Of a DNA stretch of 64,000 nt, positions 52,931 through 62,565 are shown piece by piece; the stretch's first letter is position 1, and each line of letters starts with the position of its first letter. A program made the position numbers and the translations under genes. The notes beneath the pieces were generated by a model that had not been told where the DNA came from, searched no databases, and saw only the letters and a program-made list of their open reading frames with translations. Source of the DNA: Maricaulis sp965228215 (GTDB lineage Bacteria > Pseudomonadota > Alphaproteobacteria > Caulobacterales > Maricaulaceae); contig OZ245800.1 of NCBI GenBank assembly GCA_965228215.1, positions 1,054,001 to 1,118,000 of the forward strand, read 5' to 3'.

Positions 52931-55456
52931 CTAGCTGTGGCGAAGGGCCCGGGCGGCAGGAACAGCCAGGGCCGCGCGCGCCACCAGGGCACCGCCAAGA
53001 CCGGCTGCAAACACCGCGAAAAGCGTCACGGTCGCCACGGCGCGCCAATCGGGCACCCAAACTGCCTCGACCAATTGGGTCATGATGTACCAGGCGGGCG
53101 GAACAGAGAGCGCAATCGCCAGGCCCGCCGCCATCGCCCCGACCAGGGCGAATTCCAGCGCGAATATGCCCAGCACGCCTATCGGCGGTACACCGAGCGT
53201 TTTCAGCAGGGCCGCATCGGTCACCCGGCGCCGGGCTGCAGCTGCGAACGCTCCCAGCATCACAAGCGCACCGGCCAGCGCCACAACCCCCGCCACGGCG
53301 TCGATCGCCACAGTCGTACGCTCGAACACCTCAGCCGCCGCCTGCAGGCGCTCTCGAACCCGGAAGATTATCACGGTCGGGAAAGCCTCCCCGATTGCGG
53401 TCGCGACGTCCTCCTCGCTCTCGGGCTCGGCCCGCAGGATCGCGGTATGCGGCGCGTTCGCCGCCTCGAGCGTGCCGGGAGCGAAGACGATCGCGACATT
53501 CAGGCCGAATCCGCCCCAGTCGATCGTGCGCAGATTGGCAATCTCGGCCTCGATCTCGCGCCCGAGAATCCGGAAGGTCAGGCTGTCACCGACACCGACA
53601 CCCAGGCCGCGGGCGGCATCACCCTCGATCGAGATCAGCGGCGGGCCGGAATAGTCCGCCGGCCACCATTCGCCCTCCTCGATGACATCATCGGCCGGCT
53701 TGGCCGCGAGATAGGTCAGGCGGGTCTCGCCGCTGATGATCCAGCGCTCGCTCTCGGCGACGGATTCCCGGTCCAGCTCGGCACCATTGATGCCGGTGAT
53801 GCGTCCGGGAATGGAGGCGGCGCGCGCGTAGCGGTCATTCGCCTCGATATCGGCTCCGGCCGCGGCGGCCACGAGATCGAAATCCTCGACCTGGTTGCCC
53901 GGGATCATGACGAAGGCCATGCCGGGCAGATTGGCCGGCGCGGTATCGCGGATCTGCGTGACCAGATTGTGCTGGACCAGCGTCACCAGGGAGAGCAGCG
54001 CGAGGCCGAGCCCCAGCGCAGGCGCCGCGATAGGCGCCACCGAACCGGGACCACCCAGTTGGGTCAGCGCAATCCGCAATCCACCACTGGCAATGCGTGA
54101 TACTTGCCGCGCGAGCAGTCGTAGCACGAAGGCGGCGATCCAGAGCAGGACAAAGACGATGACGGCGAAACCGAGCAGGACGCCAGCCACGATCGGCGAC
54201 TGGCTGAGCAGCACGGCGACAGCCACAAAGACCGCACCCACGATGAGTGCGAGAACACGCTCCAGCCAAGGCGTGCCGGATTTTTGCCGGCTCTCCCCGC
54301 CCAGCAAGGCTGCCGGAGGAGTCGCCCGGGCCCGGCCGATCGCGGGAAGCGCGAACGCGAGCGCCGACAACAGGCCGAACAGGACGGCGGTCAGCAGGGG
54401 TTCCGGATAGAAACCCGCCTCGGCCGGCAGGGGCAGGGCATTGCCATAGCGCAGCGCCAGTAGATTGGGCACACCGGCACCGAGCAACGCTCCGAGCCCG
54501 GACCCGAGCAGGGCGAGCGCCAGGATCTGGAGCAGGTAGGCGAGACGGATCGTGCCGCCATCCGCACCGAGTGATTTGAGCGCGGCGATTGATCCGGTTC
54601 GCGTCGACAGGAAGGTGGACACGGCCTGGGCCACGCCCAGCCCACCTGCAAGCAGGGCCGCGAGACCCGCCACCGCAAGGAAGACGCTCAACTGGTCGAG
54701 CAAATCGTCGAACTGGTCGCCCAGCTCGTCGCGGGTCGAGATCCGGATACCGTCCTCCTCCCAGCGCTCTTCCAGGGCCTCGTCGAGCACGGACAGATCG
54801 GTATCGGGATCATCGAGGAGAACCCGCATTCGCGAACTGTAGATGGAGCCCTCAGCCAGCAGCCCCGCCTGGCGCAAGGCGTCGAGACTGGTCAGGGCCC
54901 GGGGCGCAAAATCGAATCCGAGGTCCAGCCGGTCCGGTTCCGAATCGAGCCGGGCGCGGATCTCGAATTCCTGGCCGCCGATCTCGATACGGTCGCCGAT
55001 CTCGACGTCGAATACGCGAAGTATGTCCGGATCCACCGCCAGGCCCGGAACGCCGTCGCGCATGGCGAGAACATCGTCCAGTTCCTGTGCCGGCGTGAAT
55101 TCCGGAGCTCCCAGAAGCGGATAGGCATTGTCGACGCCGCGCAGGCGGACAAGGCGACGGGCAGAGCCCGAGCTCGCCATGGCATTGGCATCGGCCAGAT
55201 GGGAGACCTCCCCCAGCGCGCCAATCTCCTCGACCAGCGCTTCCGGCAAGGGAGCGCGCTGGACCGAGAAGGCCAGATCGCCACCGAGAATACGGCTCAG
55301 CTCGCCGCCGATACCGCGCTGGAACATGAGGCTGGCGGAGCCAGCAGCGGAGATCGCGCCAACTCCCAGCGCCAGGCAGGCGAGGAATACCAGGAATCCG
55401 CGCGTGCCCGCTCTCAGCTCGCGGCGCGCGATTGAAAAGGCGTAGGTGACATTCAT
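52931..55456 (-). CDS. FtsX-like ABC permease (YbbP type)
   Basis: The 841-residue protein has one helix near the N-terminus, a periplasmic MacB-like domain (about 45-235), then repeated FtsX helices (near 250-480 and 715-841). This is the YbbP architecture. With the ATPase upstream (4-base overlap) it forms a MacB/Lol-like complex that probably extracts or shuttles lipids, lipoproteins or toxins at the inner membrane. Confidence 0.88.
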   Translation of the reverse strand: MNVTYAFSIARRELRAGTRGFLVFLACLALGVGAISAAGSASLMFQRGIGGELSRILGGDLAFSVQRAPLPEALVEEIGALGEVSHLADANAMASSGSARRLVRLRGVDNAYPLLGAPEFTPAQELDDVLAMRDGVPGLAVDPDILRVFDVEIGDRIEIGGQEFEIRARLDSEPDRLDLGFDFAPRALTSLDALRQAGLLAEGSIYSSRMRVLLDDPDTDLSVLDEALEERWEEDGIRISTRDELGDQFDDLLDQLSVFLAVAGLAALLAGGLGVAQAVSTFLSTRTGSIAALKSLGADGGTIRLAYLLQILALALLGSGLGALLGAGVPNLLALRYGNALPLPAEAGFYPEPLLTAVLFGLLSALAFALPAIGRARATPPAALLGGESRQKSGTPWLERVLALIVGAVFVAVAVLLSQSPIVAGVLLGFAVIVFVLLWIAAFVLRLLARQVSRIASGGLRIALTQLGGPGSVAPIAAPALGLGLALLSLVTLVQHNLVTQIRDTAPANLPGMAFVMIPGNQVEDFDLVAAAAGADIEANDRYARAASIPGRITGINGAELDRESVAESERWIISGETRLTYLAAKPADDVIEEGEWWPADYSGPPLISIEGDAARGLGVGVGDSLTFRILGREIEAEIANLRTIDWGGFGLNVAIVFAPGTLEAANAPHTAILRAEPESEEDVATAIGEAFPTVIIFRVRERLQAAAEVFERTTVAIDAVAGVVALAGALVMLGAFAAAARRRVTDAALLKTLGVPPIGVLGIFALEFALVGAMAAGLAIALSVPPAWYIMTQLVEAVWVPDWRAVATVTLFAVFAAGLGGALVARAALAVPAARALRHS

Positions 55457-56166
55457 CCGAGGATCTTCCCGTCGCTCATCTCGACCTGCCGGTCGGCGCG
55501 GGCTGCGAGGTCACGGTCGTGCGTCACCAGGACGAGGGCAGCGCCATTGTCGCGCGTGGCATTGAACAGGAGATCCGCGATCAGGCTGCCGGATTCGGAA
55601 TCGAGATTGCCGGTGGGTTCGTCCGCGAAGACGATCTTGGGCTCGACCGCAAGGGCTCGGGCGACAGCGACACGCTGACGCTCACCACCGGACAGCTGGC
55701 CCGGATAATGGCTGAGACGATGCGACAGGCCGACGATTTCAAGCGCGTTGCGAGCCGCATCGCGAACCGGTTTTCGGCGGGCGATTTCCAGCGGGGCCAT
55801 CACGTTTTCCAGTGCCGTCATCGTCGGCATGAGGTGGAAGGACTGGAAGACGAAGCCGACATGACCGCGACGCAAGCGAGCCAGATCCCCTTCGCTGCGC
55901 CTGTGAACCGGCTTGCCCAGCAACTCGATCTCGCCGGATGTGGCTCGTTCCAGACCCGCCGCCACCGACATCAGCGAGGACTTGCCGGAACCGGACGGTC
56001 CCACGATCGACAGGCTCTCGCCGGGCTGGACCGCCAGGTCCACGCCCTTGAGGATGTGGACGGGACCGGAGCTTGCGGGCAAGGTCAGTTCGACCTCGCG
56101 AAGCTCGAGAACGGGTGATGCGGCTTGTCCCGGCGTGGTTTCGGCCTGGTTGGTGACCTGTGTCAT
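55453..56166 (-). CDS. ybbA: YbbA-type ABC ATPase
   Basis: From the ATG at 56164-56166 the ATPase has 237 residues. It has Walker A GPSGSGKSS, LSGGERQRVAVARALA and VFADEPTGNLD, the LolD/MacB subfamily pattern. It is divergent from the TesA gene, the same ybbA-ybbP/tesA arrangement as in E. coli and many proteobacteria. A 17-bp palindrome lies between the two starts. Confidence 0.9.
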   Translation of the reverse strand: MTQVTNQAETTPGQAASPVLELREVELTLPASSGPVHILKGVDLAVQPGESLSIVGPSGSGKSSLMSVAAGLERATSGEIELLGKPVHRRSEGDLARLRRGHVGFVFQSFHLMPTMTALENVMAPLEIARRKPVRDAARNALEIVGLSHRLSHYPGQLSGGERQRVAVARALAVEPKIVFADEPTGNLDSESGSLIADLLFNATRDNGAALVLVTHDRDLAARADRQVEMSDGKILG

Positions 56167-56188
56167 GACTTTCCCGTCATTGGCGCTT

Positions 56189-56205
56189 ATATCGAATTTC
56201 GATAT
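56189..56205. promoter_or_regulatory. 17-bp palindrome between ybbA and tesA
   Basis: ATATCGAA-T-TTCGATAT is a perfect 8-1-8 inverted repeat in the 77-bp divergent space, 22 bases from the ybbA start and 38 from the tesA start. Its position suits an operator that controls both genes. Confidence 0.55.
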
Positions 56206-56243
56206 ATGACATAGTGGCTGGATCAGCAAAGGCCTTGTTTAAG

Positions 56244-56885
56244 ATGAGTCATCCGCTTCACCTTTTCGTGAGCCTCCTGGCGTCGACCCTGCTGGGTCTC
56301 GCGGCCCCGGCCGGTACGGTCGCGCAGGATGATTACGAACTGGTGGTGCTTGGCGACAGCCTGACAGCCGGCTTCAACCTGGCCGAGGATGAAGCCCTGC
56401 CCGCTGCCCTGGAACGCGCGCTGGCGGATCGCGGCCTGACCCATGTCGATGTCACCAATGCGGGCGTCTCCGGCGATACGACGGCCGGCGGCCTGGCGCG
56501 GTTCGATTTTTCCGTCGGCCCTGATGCCGACGGCGTGGTGATTGCCCTCGGCGCCAACGACGCCCTACAGGGCCAGTCCCCGGAACAGGCGCGGGAGAAT
56601 ATCCGGGCCATGATCGAGCGCGCTCGGGCGCGCGGTCTCGATATCGTACTGGCCGGCATGCTCGCCCCGCTCAATCTGGGCGAGGACTATCGTGACCGTT
56701 TCGATCGCCTCTATGTCGAGCTCGAAACCGAGGAAGACGTGGCGCTCTACCCGTTCATCCTCGGGCCTGTCGCTCTGGAACCGGACCTGCTAATGGCTGA
56801 CGGCATGCACCCGACCGCCGAGGGCGTGACTGCAATGGCGGACCCGCTCGCCGACTTCCTTGCCGAGACCCTGTTCGGATCCTGA
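56244..56885 (+). CDS. tesA: GDSL arylesterase/lysophospholipase TesA
   Basis: From the ATG at 56244 the protein has 213 residues with a signal peptide ending near TVAQ. The GDSL motif is VVLGDSLTAGFNL (Ser39), followed by GAND and the His-containing DGMHPTAEG. It is a periplasmic multifunctional esterase/thioesterase. It lies opposite ybbAP, as in many proteobacteria, and is followed directly by thpR. Confidence 0.9.
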   Translation: MSHPLHLFVSLLASTLLGLAAPAGTVAQDDYELVVLGDSLTAGFNLAEDEALPAALERALADRGLTHVDVTNAGVSGDTTAGGLARFDFSVGPDADGVVIALGANDALQGQSPEQARENIRAMIERARARGLDIVLAGMLAPLNLGEDYRDRFDRLYVELETEEDVALYPFILGPVALEPDLLMADGMHPTAEGVTAMADPLADFLAETLFGS

Positions 56886-56886
56886 T

Positions 56887-57426
56887 ATGAGTTTGAGACT
56901 GTTCGCGGCGCTTCCGGTGCCGGTCGACCTGCACGCCACCCTGGCCCGCCTGCAGAAGGGGATACCGGGTGCTGCCTGGCGTCCGTCCGAGAATTTCCAC
57001 ATCACACTGCGCTTTTTCGGCGATATCCCCGAAACCATGGCCGAGGATCTCGACGCCGAACTCGCGAATATCGCCGCGAAGGGATTTGAGCTCCGGCTGA
57101 AGGGTGCCGGCTGGTTCGGCCGCGAGGAGCCGCGCGCCCTGTGGGTTGGCGTGGATGGCGGTGACGCTCTCTTGCGGCTGCAGGAAAAATGCGAACGCGC
57201 CGCTCGCAAGGCCGGACTCGATCCGGACAAGCGCAAATACACGCCGCACATGACCATGGCCTATTGCCGGGGAACACCGGCCGAGAAAGCGGCGAATTTC
57301 CAGAAACGCCTGGCCGGTTTCGAGACGGAGGCCTTCCGCGTGACGCATTTCTCGCTCTATTCCAGCTGGATCCGGCGCGGCGATGCCAACATCTACGAAA
57401 GCCTGGCCGACTACCCGCTGGCCTGA
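56887..57426 (+). CDS. thpR: RNA 2',3'-cyclic phosphodiesterase ThpR
   Basis: The 179-residue 2H phosphoesterase has both His-x-Thr-x motifs, HITL (His38) and HMTM (His121). It opens cyclic phosphates on RNA ends, formerly annotated as 2'-5' RNA ligase. The start is one base after the tesA stop, so the two are coupled. The 3' end overlaps the convergent phosphatase gene by 16 bases. Confidence 0.9.
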   Translation: MSLRLFAALPVPVDLHATLARLQKGIPGAAWRPSENFHITLRFFGDIPETMAEDLDAELANIAAKGFELRLKGAGWFGREEPRALWVGVDGGDALLRLQEKCERAARKAGLDPDKRKYTPHMTMAYCRGTPAEKAANFQKRLAGFETEAFRVTHFSLYSSWIRRGDANIYESLADYPLA

Positions 57427-57872
57427 AGCTCGCTAACCAGACCGTCGATCGCGGCCTCGACCAGGTCGAGCACATGTTCGAATCCGTCCTCGGCGCCGTA
57501 ATACGGGTCAGGCACGTCATCTCCGGCACGGCCCTCCACCCAGTCCAGCATCAGCGAGAGGCGCGCCCGGCCATCGGCCGGCTGCATGCGCCGCAATTGC
57601 CGCAAGTGCCCGTTGTCGAGCGCGATGATGTGGTCGAAGCGATGGAAGTCGGCGGGCTCGACCTGACGCGCGCGTTGCCGCGACAGATCATATCCGCGAC
57701 GGGCCGCCGCCTCGGTAGAGCGCTCGTCCGGGCTTTCGCCCACATGCCAGGATCCAATACCGGCTGAATCCGCGTCCCAGTCCAGTTGCGCGTCTTCGAA
57801 CCGGTGCGCCGCCACACCCTGTGCGGTCGGAGACCGGCAGATATTCCCGGTACAGACGAAGAGGAAACGCAT
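57411..57872 (-). CDS. low-molecular-weight protein-tyrosine phosphatase
   Basis: The 153-residue protein begins with the P-loop FVCTGNICRSP (Cys7, Arg13) and has the acid loop DPYYGAEDGF. Such phosphatases dephosphorylate tyrosine kinases or exopolysaccharide regulators, or act as arsenate reductases; no kinase or arsenic gene is nearby. It shares a base with the stop of the upstream phosphatase gene. Confidence 0.92.
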   Translation of the reverse strand: MRFLFVCTGNICRSPTAQGVAAHRFEDAQLDWDADSAGIGSWHVGESPDERSTEAAARRGYDLSRQRARQVEPADFHRFDHIIALDNGHLRQLRRMQPADGRARLSLMLDWVEGRAGDDVPDPYYGAEDGFEHVLDLVEAAIDGLVSELQASG

Positions 57873-58522
57873 CAGCCCGGCGCGTCCGCCTCGAAAGCTG
57901 ATTCAAGCACGGTCAGGCCCCAGCTGTCGCCGACCCGGTAGAGCCAGTAGATATGGCCATAGGCGTCGCTGGCGACACGGTCATCATTGCAGCCCGCCGT
58001 CTCGGCGGCTTCAGGACCCGCAAACTCCGCCATCCAGAGACAGACGGTGTTGGAATGCTCGCCCACAATGCTCCAACGCGCATCACTTTCCGCGGCATCG
58101 AGGAAGGCGTCACCGCGTTGGCGGGAGATCACCTCGCCAGCTTCGCAGCCGGTCTCATAGCCGTCGAGCGCCTGATGCGGGACCACATCCGTTGCGCCGG
58201 CGGCAGCCGTCAGGACTGTTCGGCAGGCGGCACTGGCATAGGCACGGTCAACCGGAGTGTCTCCGAGAAGCGCGGAGAGATTGGCGACCATGGCTTCTCC
58301 TTGAGGACTCAGCTGGCAATCGAGCGCATTGCAGTCCGGCGAGATTTTCCGGGCGTGCCGGACCACCAGAATATGCCGGTCGGCCGTGCGCAATTCGTGC
58401 TGTACGCCGTCATCGGCGAGGTAGAGAAGGTCGGGCCTGTCAAAGGCTATCCCGCTGCCGCCCTGGGAACAGGCCGAGACGAGGGCGAGTGCCGAGACTG
58501 CCAGGATTGCGCGAATGTCCAT
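57872..58522 (-). CDS. lipoprotein of the histidine phosphatase superfamily
   Basis: The 216-residue product has a lipobox VSAC (Cys18). The core carries VVRHARK with the phospho-acceptor His, YASAACRTVLTAA with the conserved Arg, and GEHSNTV with the second His. It is therefore an envelope-anchored phosphoglycerate-mutase-like phosphatase. It overlaps the tyrosine phosphatase start by one base (TGATG). Substrate unknown. Confidence 0.82.
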   Translation of the reverse strand: MDIRAILAVSALALVSACSQGGSGIAFDRPDLLYLADDGVQHELRTADRHILVVRHARKISPDCNALDCQLSPQGEAMVANLSALLGDTPVDRAYASAACRTVLTAAAGATDVVPHQALDGYETGCEAGEVISRQRGDAFLDAAESDARWSIVGEHSNTVCLWMAEFAGPEAAETAGCNDDRVASDAYGHIYWLYRVGDSWGLTVLESAFEADAPG

Positions 58523-58567
58523 GATGAATTCTCCCCGCTGTCGAGGTCAGCATAACCAAGCTTTCGC

Positions 58568-59722
58568 CTAGGCAATAGGCTCCTCAGCGTCGGTCCGGGG
58601 TTCTCTTTGCACTTGCAGGCGGACCGTGAAGGCGGAACCCTTCTCGATCTCGCTGTCGATGCTGATCTCGCCATCCATCAATTGCGCGAGGCGCCAGCTG
58701 ATCGACAGGCCCAGCCCGCCTTCGCCGACGGTTGTGTCGGATTTGGGATTGGACAGGATCTCGATCTCGTCATCGTTCAGCCCGACCCCTGTGTCGATCA
58801 CCGTGAAATTGAGCCAGAGCCGGTCCGTGCCGGCCTTGGTCACATCGCTGACAATCTTGATCGAGCCGGCGGGCGTGAATTTCACGGCATTGGAGACGAG
58901 ATTGCAGAGGATCTGCTTGATCAGGAGCGCATCGCCGATGACGTAGCGGCGCGCCGAATCCGAGGCATGTGTGGAAACCGCCAGACCCTTCTCTATGGCG
59001 AGCGGCCGGAACAGGGCCTCGACCGTGCTGACCAGTTCCGAGGGTCGGAACGCGACCGAGCGAAGCTCTACATGGCCGCTTTCCAGCTTGGACAAGTCAA
59101 GCACGTCGTTGACGCGCGACAGCATGGCCTGGGCCGATTGCTCCAGCGTGGTCAGGAGCTTGCGCTGATCGTCGGCCATTTCGGTATTGGCTAGCAATCC
59201 CGCGAGGCCGATTATGCCGTTCAGAGGCGTCCGCAGCTCGTGGCTGATCCCGACGAGAAATTCCGATTTCGACCGGTTCGAGGCGCGCTGGGTGAGGGCC
59301 TCGGCCTTAAGTTCGCGTTGCAGCGTGGTGCGGGAATCGAGCTCCATTTCCAGCGTGTCGGTAGTTTTCTGCAGCGTGCTCAGCAAGACACTGAGCTTGC
59401 GGACCACCCCCACGAAACCAGTCAGGAGAAGTGCGGCGGCAATCGCGTCCAACACCCAGCGAAACTCGGTGTGCAGGGCCAGCATGGCCTGCATCACCTG
59501 GCGCTGTTCCATAAAGAGTGGGCCGACCACCATGATCAGGAGATCGGTCAGATAGATCAGGCTCCAGGTGACGATTCCGGCAGTCATGACCTGAAATTCG
59601 CGGCGCGCATCCGCGAACTGGATGGCCCGCGCATGGCGGACCAGAAAATAGATCGTGATGGCCGCAGCGCTGATGAAGAACACGTCGAACATGCTCATCA
59701 ACACTATGGAATCCCAAATCAT
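58568..59722 (-). CDS. membrane sensor histidine kinase
   Basis: The 384-residue kinase has three or four N-terminal helices (about 8-30, 45-68, 88-108), a coiled coil (112-150), H-box SHELRTPLNG with His161, and ATPase motifs NLVSNAVKF, DTGVGL and GLGLS. It has no receiver or PAS domain and no adjacent regulator gene; it could signal to stand-alone receivers such as those at 29876-30717, which is speculation. The input signal is unknown. Confidence 0.88.
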   Translation of the reverse strand: MIWDSIVLMSMFDVFFISAAAITIYFLVRHARAIQFADARREFQVMTAGIVTWSLIYLTDLLIMVVGPLFMEQRQVMQAMLALHTEFRWVLDAIAAALLLTGFVGVVRKLSVLLSTLQKTTDTLEMELDSRTTLQRELKAEALTQRASNRSKSEFLVGISHELRTPLNGIIGLAGLLANTEMADDQRKLLTTLEQSAQAMLSRVNDVLDLSKLESGHVELRSVAFRPSELVSTVEALFRPLAIEKGLAVSTHASDSARRYVIGDALLIKQILCNLVSNAVKFTPAGSIKIVSDVTKAGTDRLWLNFTVIDTGVGLNDDEIEILSNPKSDTTVGEGGLGLSISWRLAQLMDGEISIDSEIEKGSAFTVRLQVQREPRTDAEEPIA

Positions 59723-59904
59723 ATCGAGCTCCCCAAGGGCCCGTGCCTGGCGTGCAAGCTGCGCCTAATCCCTTAACCCCGAATGAAGCCGCGAGATTTG
59801 CCCGCGAAGAACCGCTTGTAAAGCGCCGCGCGCGAACCCCGTCTCATCATTCATGAGAGCGCACTCCCTTGACCTTGGATTTGTGCCGCGAGGCTCGCAG
59901 AGGA

Positions 59905-61137
59905 CTAGTCGTTGCGGCCCATGCGACGCTTGCGGCGGGCCAGCAATTGCAGGCGCAGCGCGTTAAGCCGGATGAAGCCCTGGGCGTCGGCCTGGTCGTA
60001 GACGTCATCCTCCTCGAAGGTGACGTGTTCGAGCGAGTAGAGCGAGTGTTCGGACGTGCGTCCGACGACGTTCACCGACCCCTTGTAGAGCTTCAGCCGT
60101 ACCTCGCCGGTGACGTGGGTCTGGCTGGCGTCGATGGCCGCCTGCAGCATTTCCCGCTCGGGCGAGAACCAGAAACCCTCATAGACGAGTTTCGCATAGC
60201 GCGGCATCAGCTCGTCCTTGAGATGCGCGGCGCCGCGATCCAGCGTGATCTGCTCGATACCGCGATGACCCGCCATCAGGATGGCACCTCCGGGCGTTTC
60301 ATAGACGCCGCGCGATTTCATGCCGACAAACCGGTTCTCGACCAGGTCCAGACGACCGATTCCGTGCTTGCGGCCGAGTTCGTTGAGCGCCGTCAGCAGG
60401 GAGGCGGGCGACATGTCGCTTCCGTTGAGGCTGACGGCATCACCGGCCTCGAATCCGATCGTGATATATTCCGGCTGATCCGGCGCCTCTTCGGGGCTTT
60501 GCGTGCGCTGATAGACCATTTCCGCCGCTTCTTCGGCGGGGTCTTCCAGCATCTTGCCCTCCGAGGAGGTGTGCCAGAGATTGGCGTCGACCGAGAAGGG
60601 GGCCTCGCCGCGCTTGTCGGTCGGCACGTCGATGCCATGGGATTCGGCATATTCGATCAGGGTCGTCCGGGAATTGAGCTCCCATTCGCGCCAGGGTGCG
60701 ATGACCCGGAGATCGGGATCGAGCGCGTAGACGCCCAGTTCGAACCGGACCTGGTCATTGCCCTTGCCAGTCGCGCCATGCGCAACCGCGTCGGCGCCCG
60801 TGGCATGGGCGATATCGACGAGGCGCTTGGAAATCAGCGGGCGCGCGATCGAGGTACCGAGCAGATAAAGGCCTTCATAGACGGCATTGGCGCGCACCAT
60901 CGGATAGACGTAATCGCGCACAAAATCCTCGCGCAGATCCTCGATATAGATCTCGGAGACCCCGGCCGCCTCGGCCTTGGTGCGCGCCGGCGCCAGCTCT
61001 TCACCCTGGCCAAGATCGGCGGTGAAGGTCACGACTTCGGCGTCATATCGCTCCTGCAGCCATTTCAGGATGACCGAGGTGTCGAGACCGCCGGAATAGG
61101 CAAGGACGATTTTCTTGATCTTGGAATGACTGGACAT
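59905..61137 (-). CDS. argG: argininosuccinate synthase
   Basis: The 410-residue enzyme joins citrulline and aspartate using ATP in arginine synthesis. The N-terminal PP-loop is LAYSGGLDTSVILKWL, and ATGKGNDQVRFE and TLDRGAAHLKDELMP further down are family signatures. An ATG two codons earlier (61143) is also possible. It is divergent from the glutaminase gene; no other arg gene is in the window. Confidence 0.95.
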   Translation of the reverse strand: MSSHSKIKKIVLAYSGGLDTSVILKWLQERYDAEVVTFTADLGQGEELAPARTKAEAAGVSEIYIEDLREDFVRDYVYPMVRANAVYEGLYLLGTSIARPLISKRLVDIAHATGADAVAHGATGKGNDQVRFELGVYALDPDLRVIAPWREWELNSRTTLIEYAESHGIDVPTDKRGEAPFSVDANLWHTSSEGKMLEDPAEEAAEMVYQRTQSPEEAPDQPEYITIGFEAGDAVSLNGSDMSPASLLTALNELGRKHGIGRLDLVENRFVGMKSRGVYETPGGAILMAGHRGIEQITLDRGAAHLKDELMPRYAKLVYEGFWFSPEREMLQAAIDASQTHVTGEVRLKLYKGSVNVVGRTSEHSLYSLEHVTFEEDDVYDQADAQGFIRLNALRLQLLARRKRRMGRND

Positions 61138-61286
61138 GGGCACGGGCTTTCACGGCAAATTCGTGCGACCGCGTACTCTCACCGTGCGAAAGAGGCAAGT
61201 CCCAATCGAGCGCCCCAAAAACCAATTCAAACTCTTGATACTCACACAATTCTGGGCAACGGTTTGCCGTCATTGAGATTTCGGGC

Positions 61287-62555
61287 ATGACGAAAACCCC
61301 AGCTAACTTTCCTGGATATCAATCCAGACGTGCGCGTTTCGAGAAAGATCGATCCAAGGCGTCTCTTGTATATCAGCGCGCCAGCGAATTGTGCCGATTT
61401 CTCGGCGATGAAAAGATAAGGTGCGCTCGTGGGCTTCACGACCGGCTGGAAACTCAAGGCATCCTTTCGAGCATTCCGCGACTAGCCAATCTTGCAACTT
61501 TGTTCGGATCGCCACAGGCCAAGCTTGAGCCCGAAATCCTGGCCGAACTCCTTGACCTGGATGCGATTGATCTTGTTTCCGCCGCTGTTGCAGAAGAGCT
61601 TTCAATACCGAAATTCGATAACTTTCGAAACAAAATAGCCAACATATTCAGCTATGTAAGTGATTTTAACCATGGGGCGATCGCGAGCTACATTCCGGAA
61701 TTGGCAGACGCCGACCGCAATGCGTTTGCGTTAGCGACCTGTTCAATCGACGGGCAACAACTTGAACTGGGTGATTTTCGGGAAACTTTTAGCATTCAGT
61801 CCGCCATGAAGCCGCTCAGCTATGCGCTCGCACTCTCCTTGAACGGCGAAACCGCAGTTCACCATCACGTTGGTCGCGAACCATCGGGGCGTCGATTCAA
61901 CGAACTTTCTTTGAACGCAGATAACCGCCCACACAATCCTATGATTAATTCGGGCGCCCTCGTGTGTAGCTCATTAATTCGTCCGACCTGGGATCCAGAC
62001 GAGAGAATTGAGTTGGTCACCCGGTTTTTCGGATCCGCTTCAGGTCTTGCGCGATGTTCGTTGAATCAGAGTGTATTCGAAAGCGAGTTGGCGACTGCAA
62101 GCAGGAATTTCGCGCTCGCTGAGCTTCTTGAGAGCAGGCAAGCATTTCCCGATGGAACGAATATCACCGAGACGCTGCGCCTGTACTTTCAATCCTGCGC
62201 AATAGAAATGAACGTTGGCAGCCTGGCCACAATGGCAGCTACGCTAGCCAATGGAGGGGTCTGTCCGACAACCGGCCATCGCGTCATGTCCGGATCCGTA
62301 GTTCGAAATACGCTGTCCTTGATGTTGACTTGCGGGTTGTATGATTTTTCTGGCGAATACGCCTTTAGCGTGGGCTTGCCAGCGAAATCCGGAGTATCGG
62401 GAGCCCTGATGATCGTCGTGCCCGGTGTTTGTGGATTCGGTCTTTGGAGTCCGCCACTAGATCGCAACGGGAACAGCGTTCGAGGGATCGAGTTTTCAAA
62501 ACGGCTAGTCGAGTACTTCCCGTTTCATGTTTTCTCGAATGTGACCGACGGCTGA
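61287..62555 (+). CDS. glsA: glutaminase of the animal-GLS-like type, with N-terminal extension
   Basis: The 422-residue protein has a C-terminal glutaminase domain with Ser-x-x-Lys (SIQSAMKPLSY), EPSGRRFNEL, HNPMINSGAL, MAATLANGGVCP and GLPAKSGVSG. About 130 residues precede it, whereas usual bacterial GlsA is about 310 residues. The layout and many phrases resemble animal mitochondrial glutaminase. It hydrolyses glutamine to glutamate and ammonia. The gene is clearly less GC-rich than its neighbours, with different codon choice, so it was probably acquired. Confidence 0.88.
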   Translation: MTKTPANFPGYQSRRARFEKDRSKASLVYQRASELCRFLGDEKIRCARGLHDRLETQGILSSIPRLANLATLFGSPQAKLEPEILAELLDLDAIDLVSAAVAEELSIPKFDNFRNKIANIFSYVSDFNHGAIASYIPELADADRNAFALATCSIDGQQLELGDFRETFSIQSAMKPLSYALALSLNGETAVHHHVGREPSGRRFNELSLNADNRPHNPMINSGALVCSSLIRPTWDPDERIELVTRFFGSASGLARCSLNQSVFESELATASRNFALAELLESRQAFPDGTNITETLRLYFQSCAIEMNVGSLATMAATLANGGVCPTTGHRVMSGSVVRNTLSLMLTCGLYDFSGEYAFSVGLPAKSGVSGALMIVVPGVCGFGLWSPPLDRNGNSVRGIEFSKRLVEYFPFHVFSNVTDG

Positions 62556-62565
62556 GTACTGGCTG

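Noticed and set aside
59842..59858. TCTCAT-N5-ATGAGA dyad between the histidine kinase and argG
   Set aside because: Short, no T-run and not clearly placed for either gene; it may be chance.
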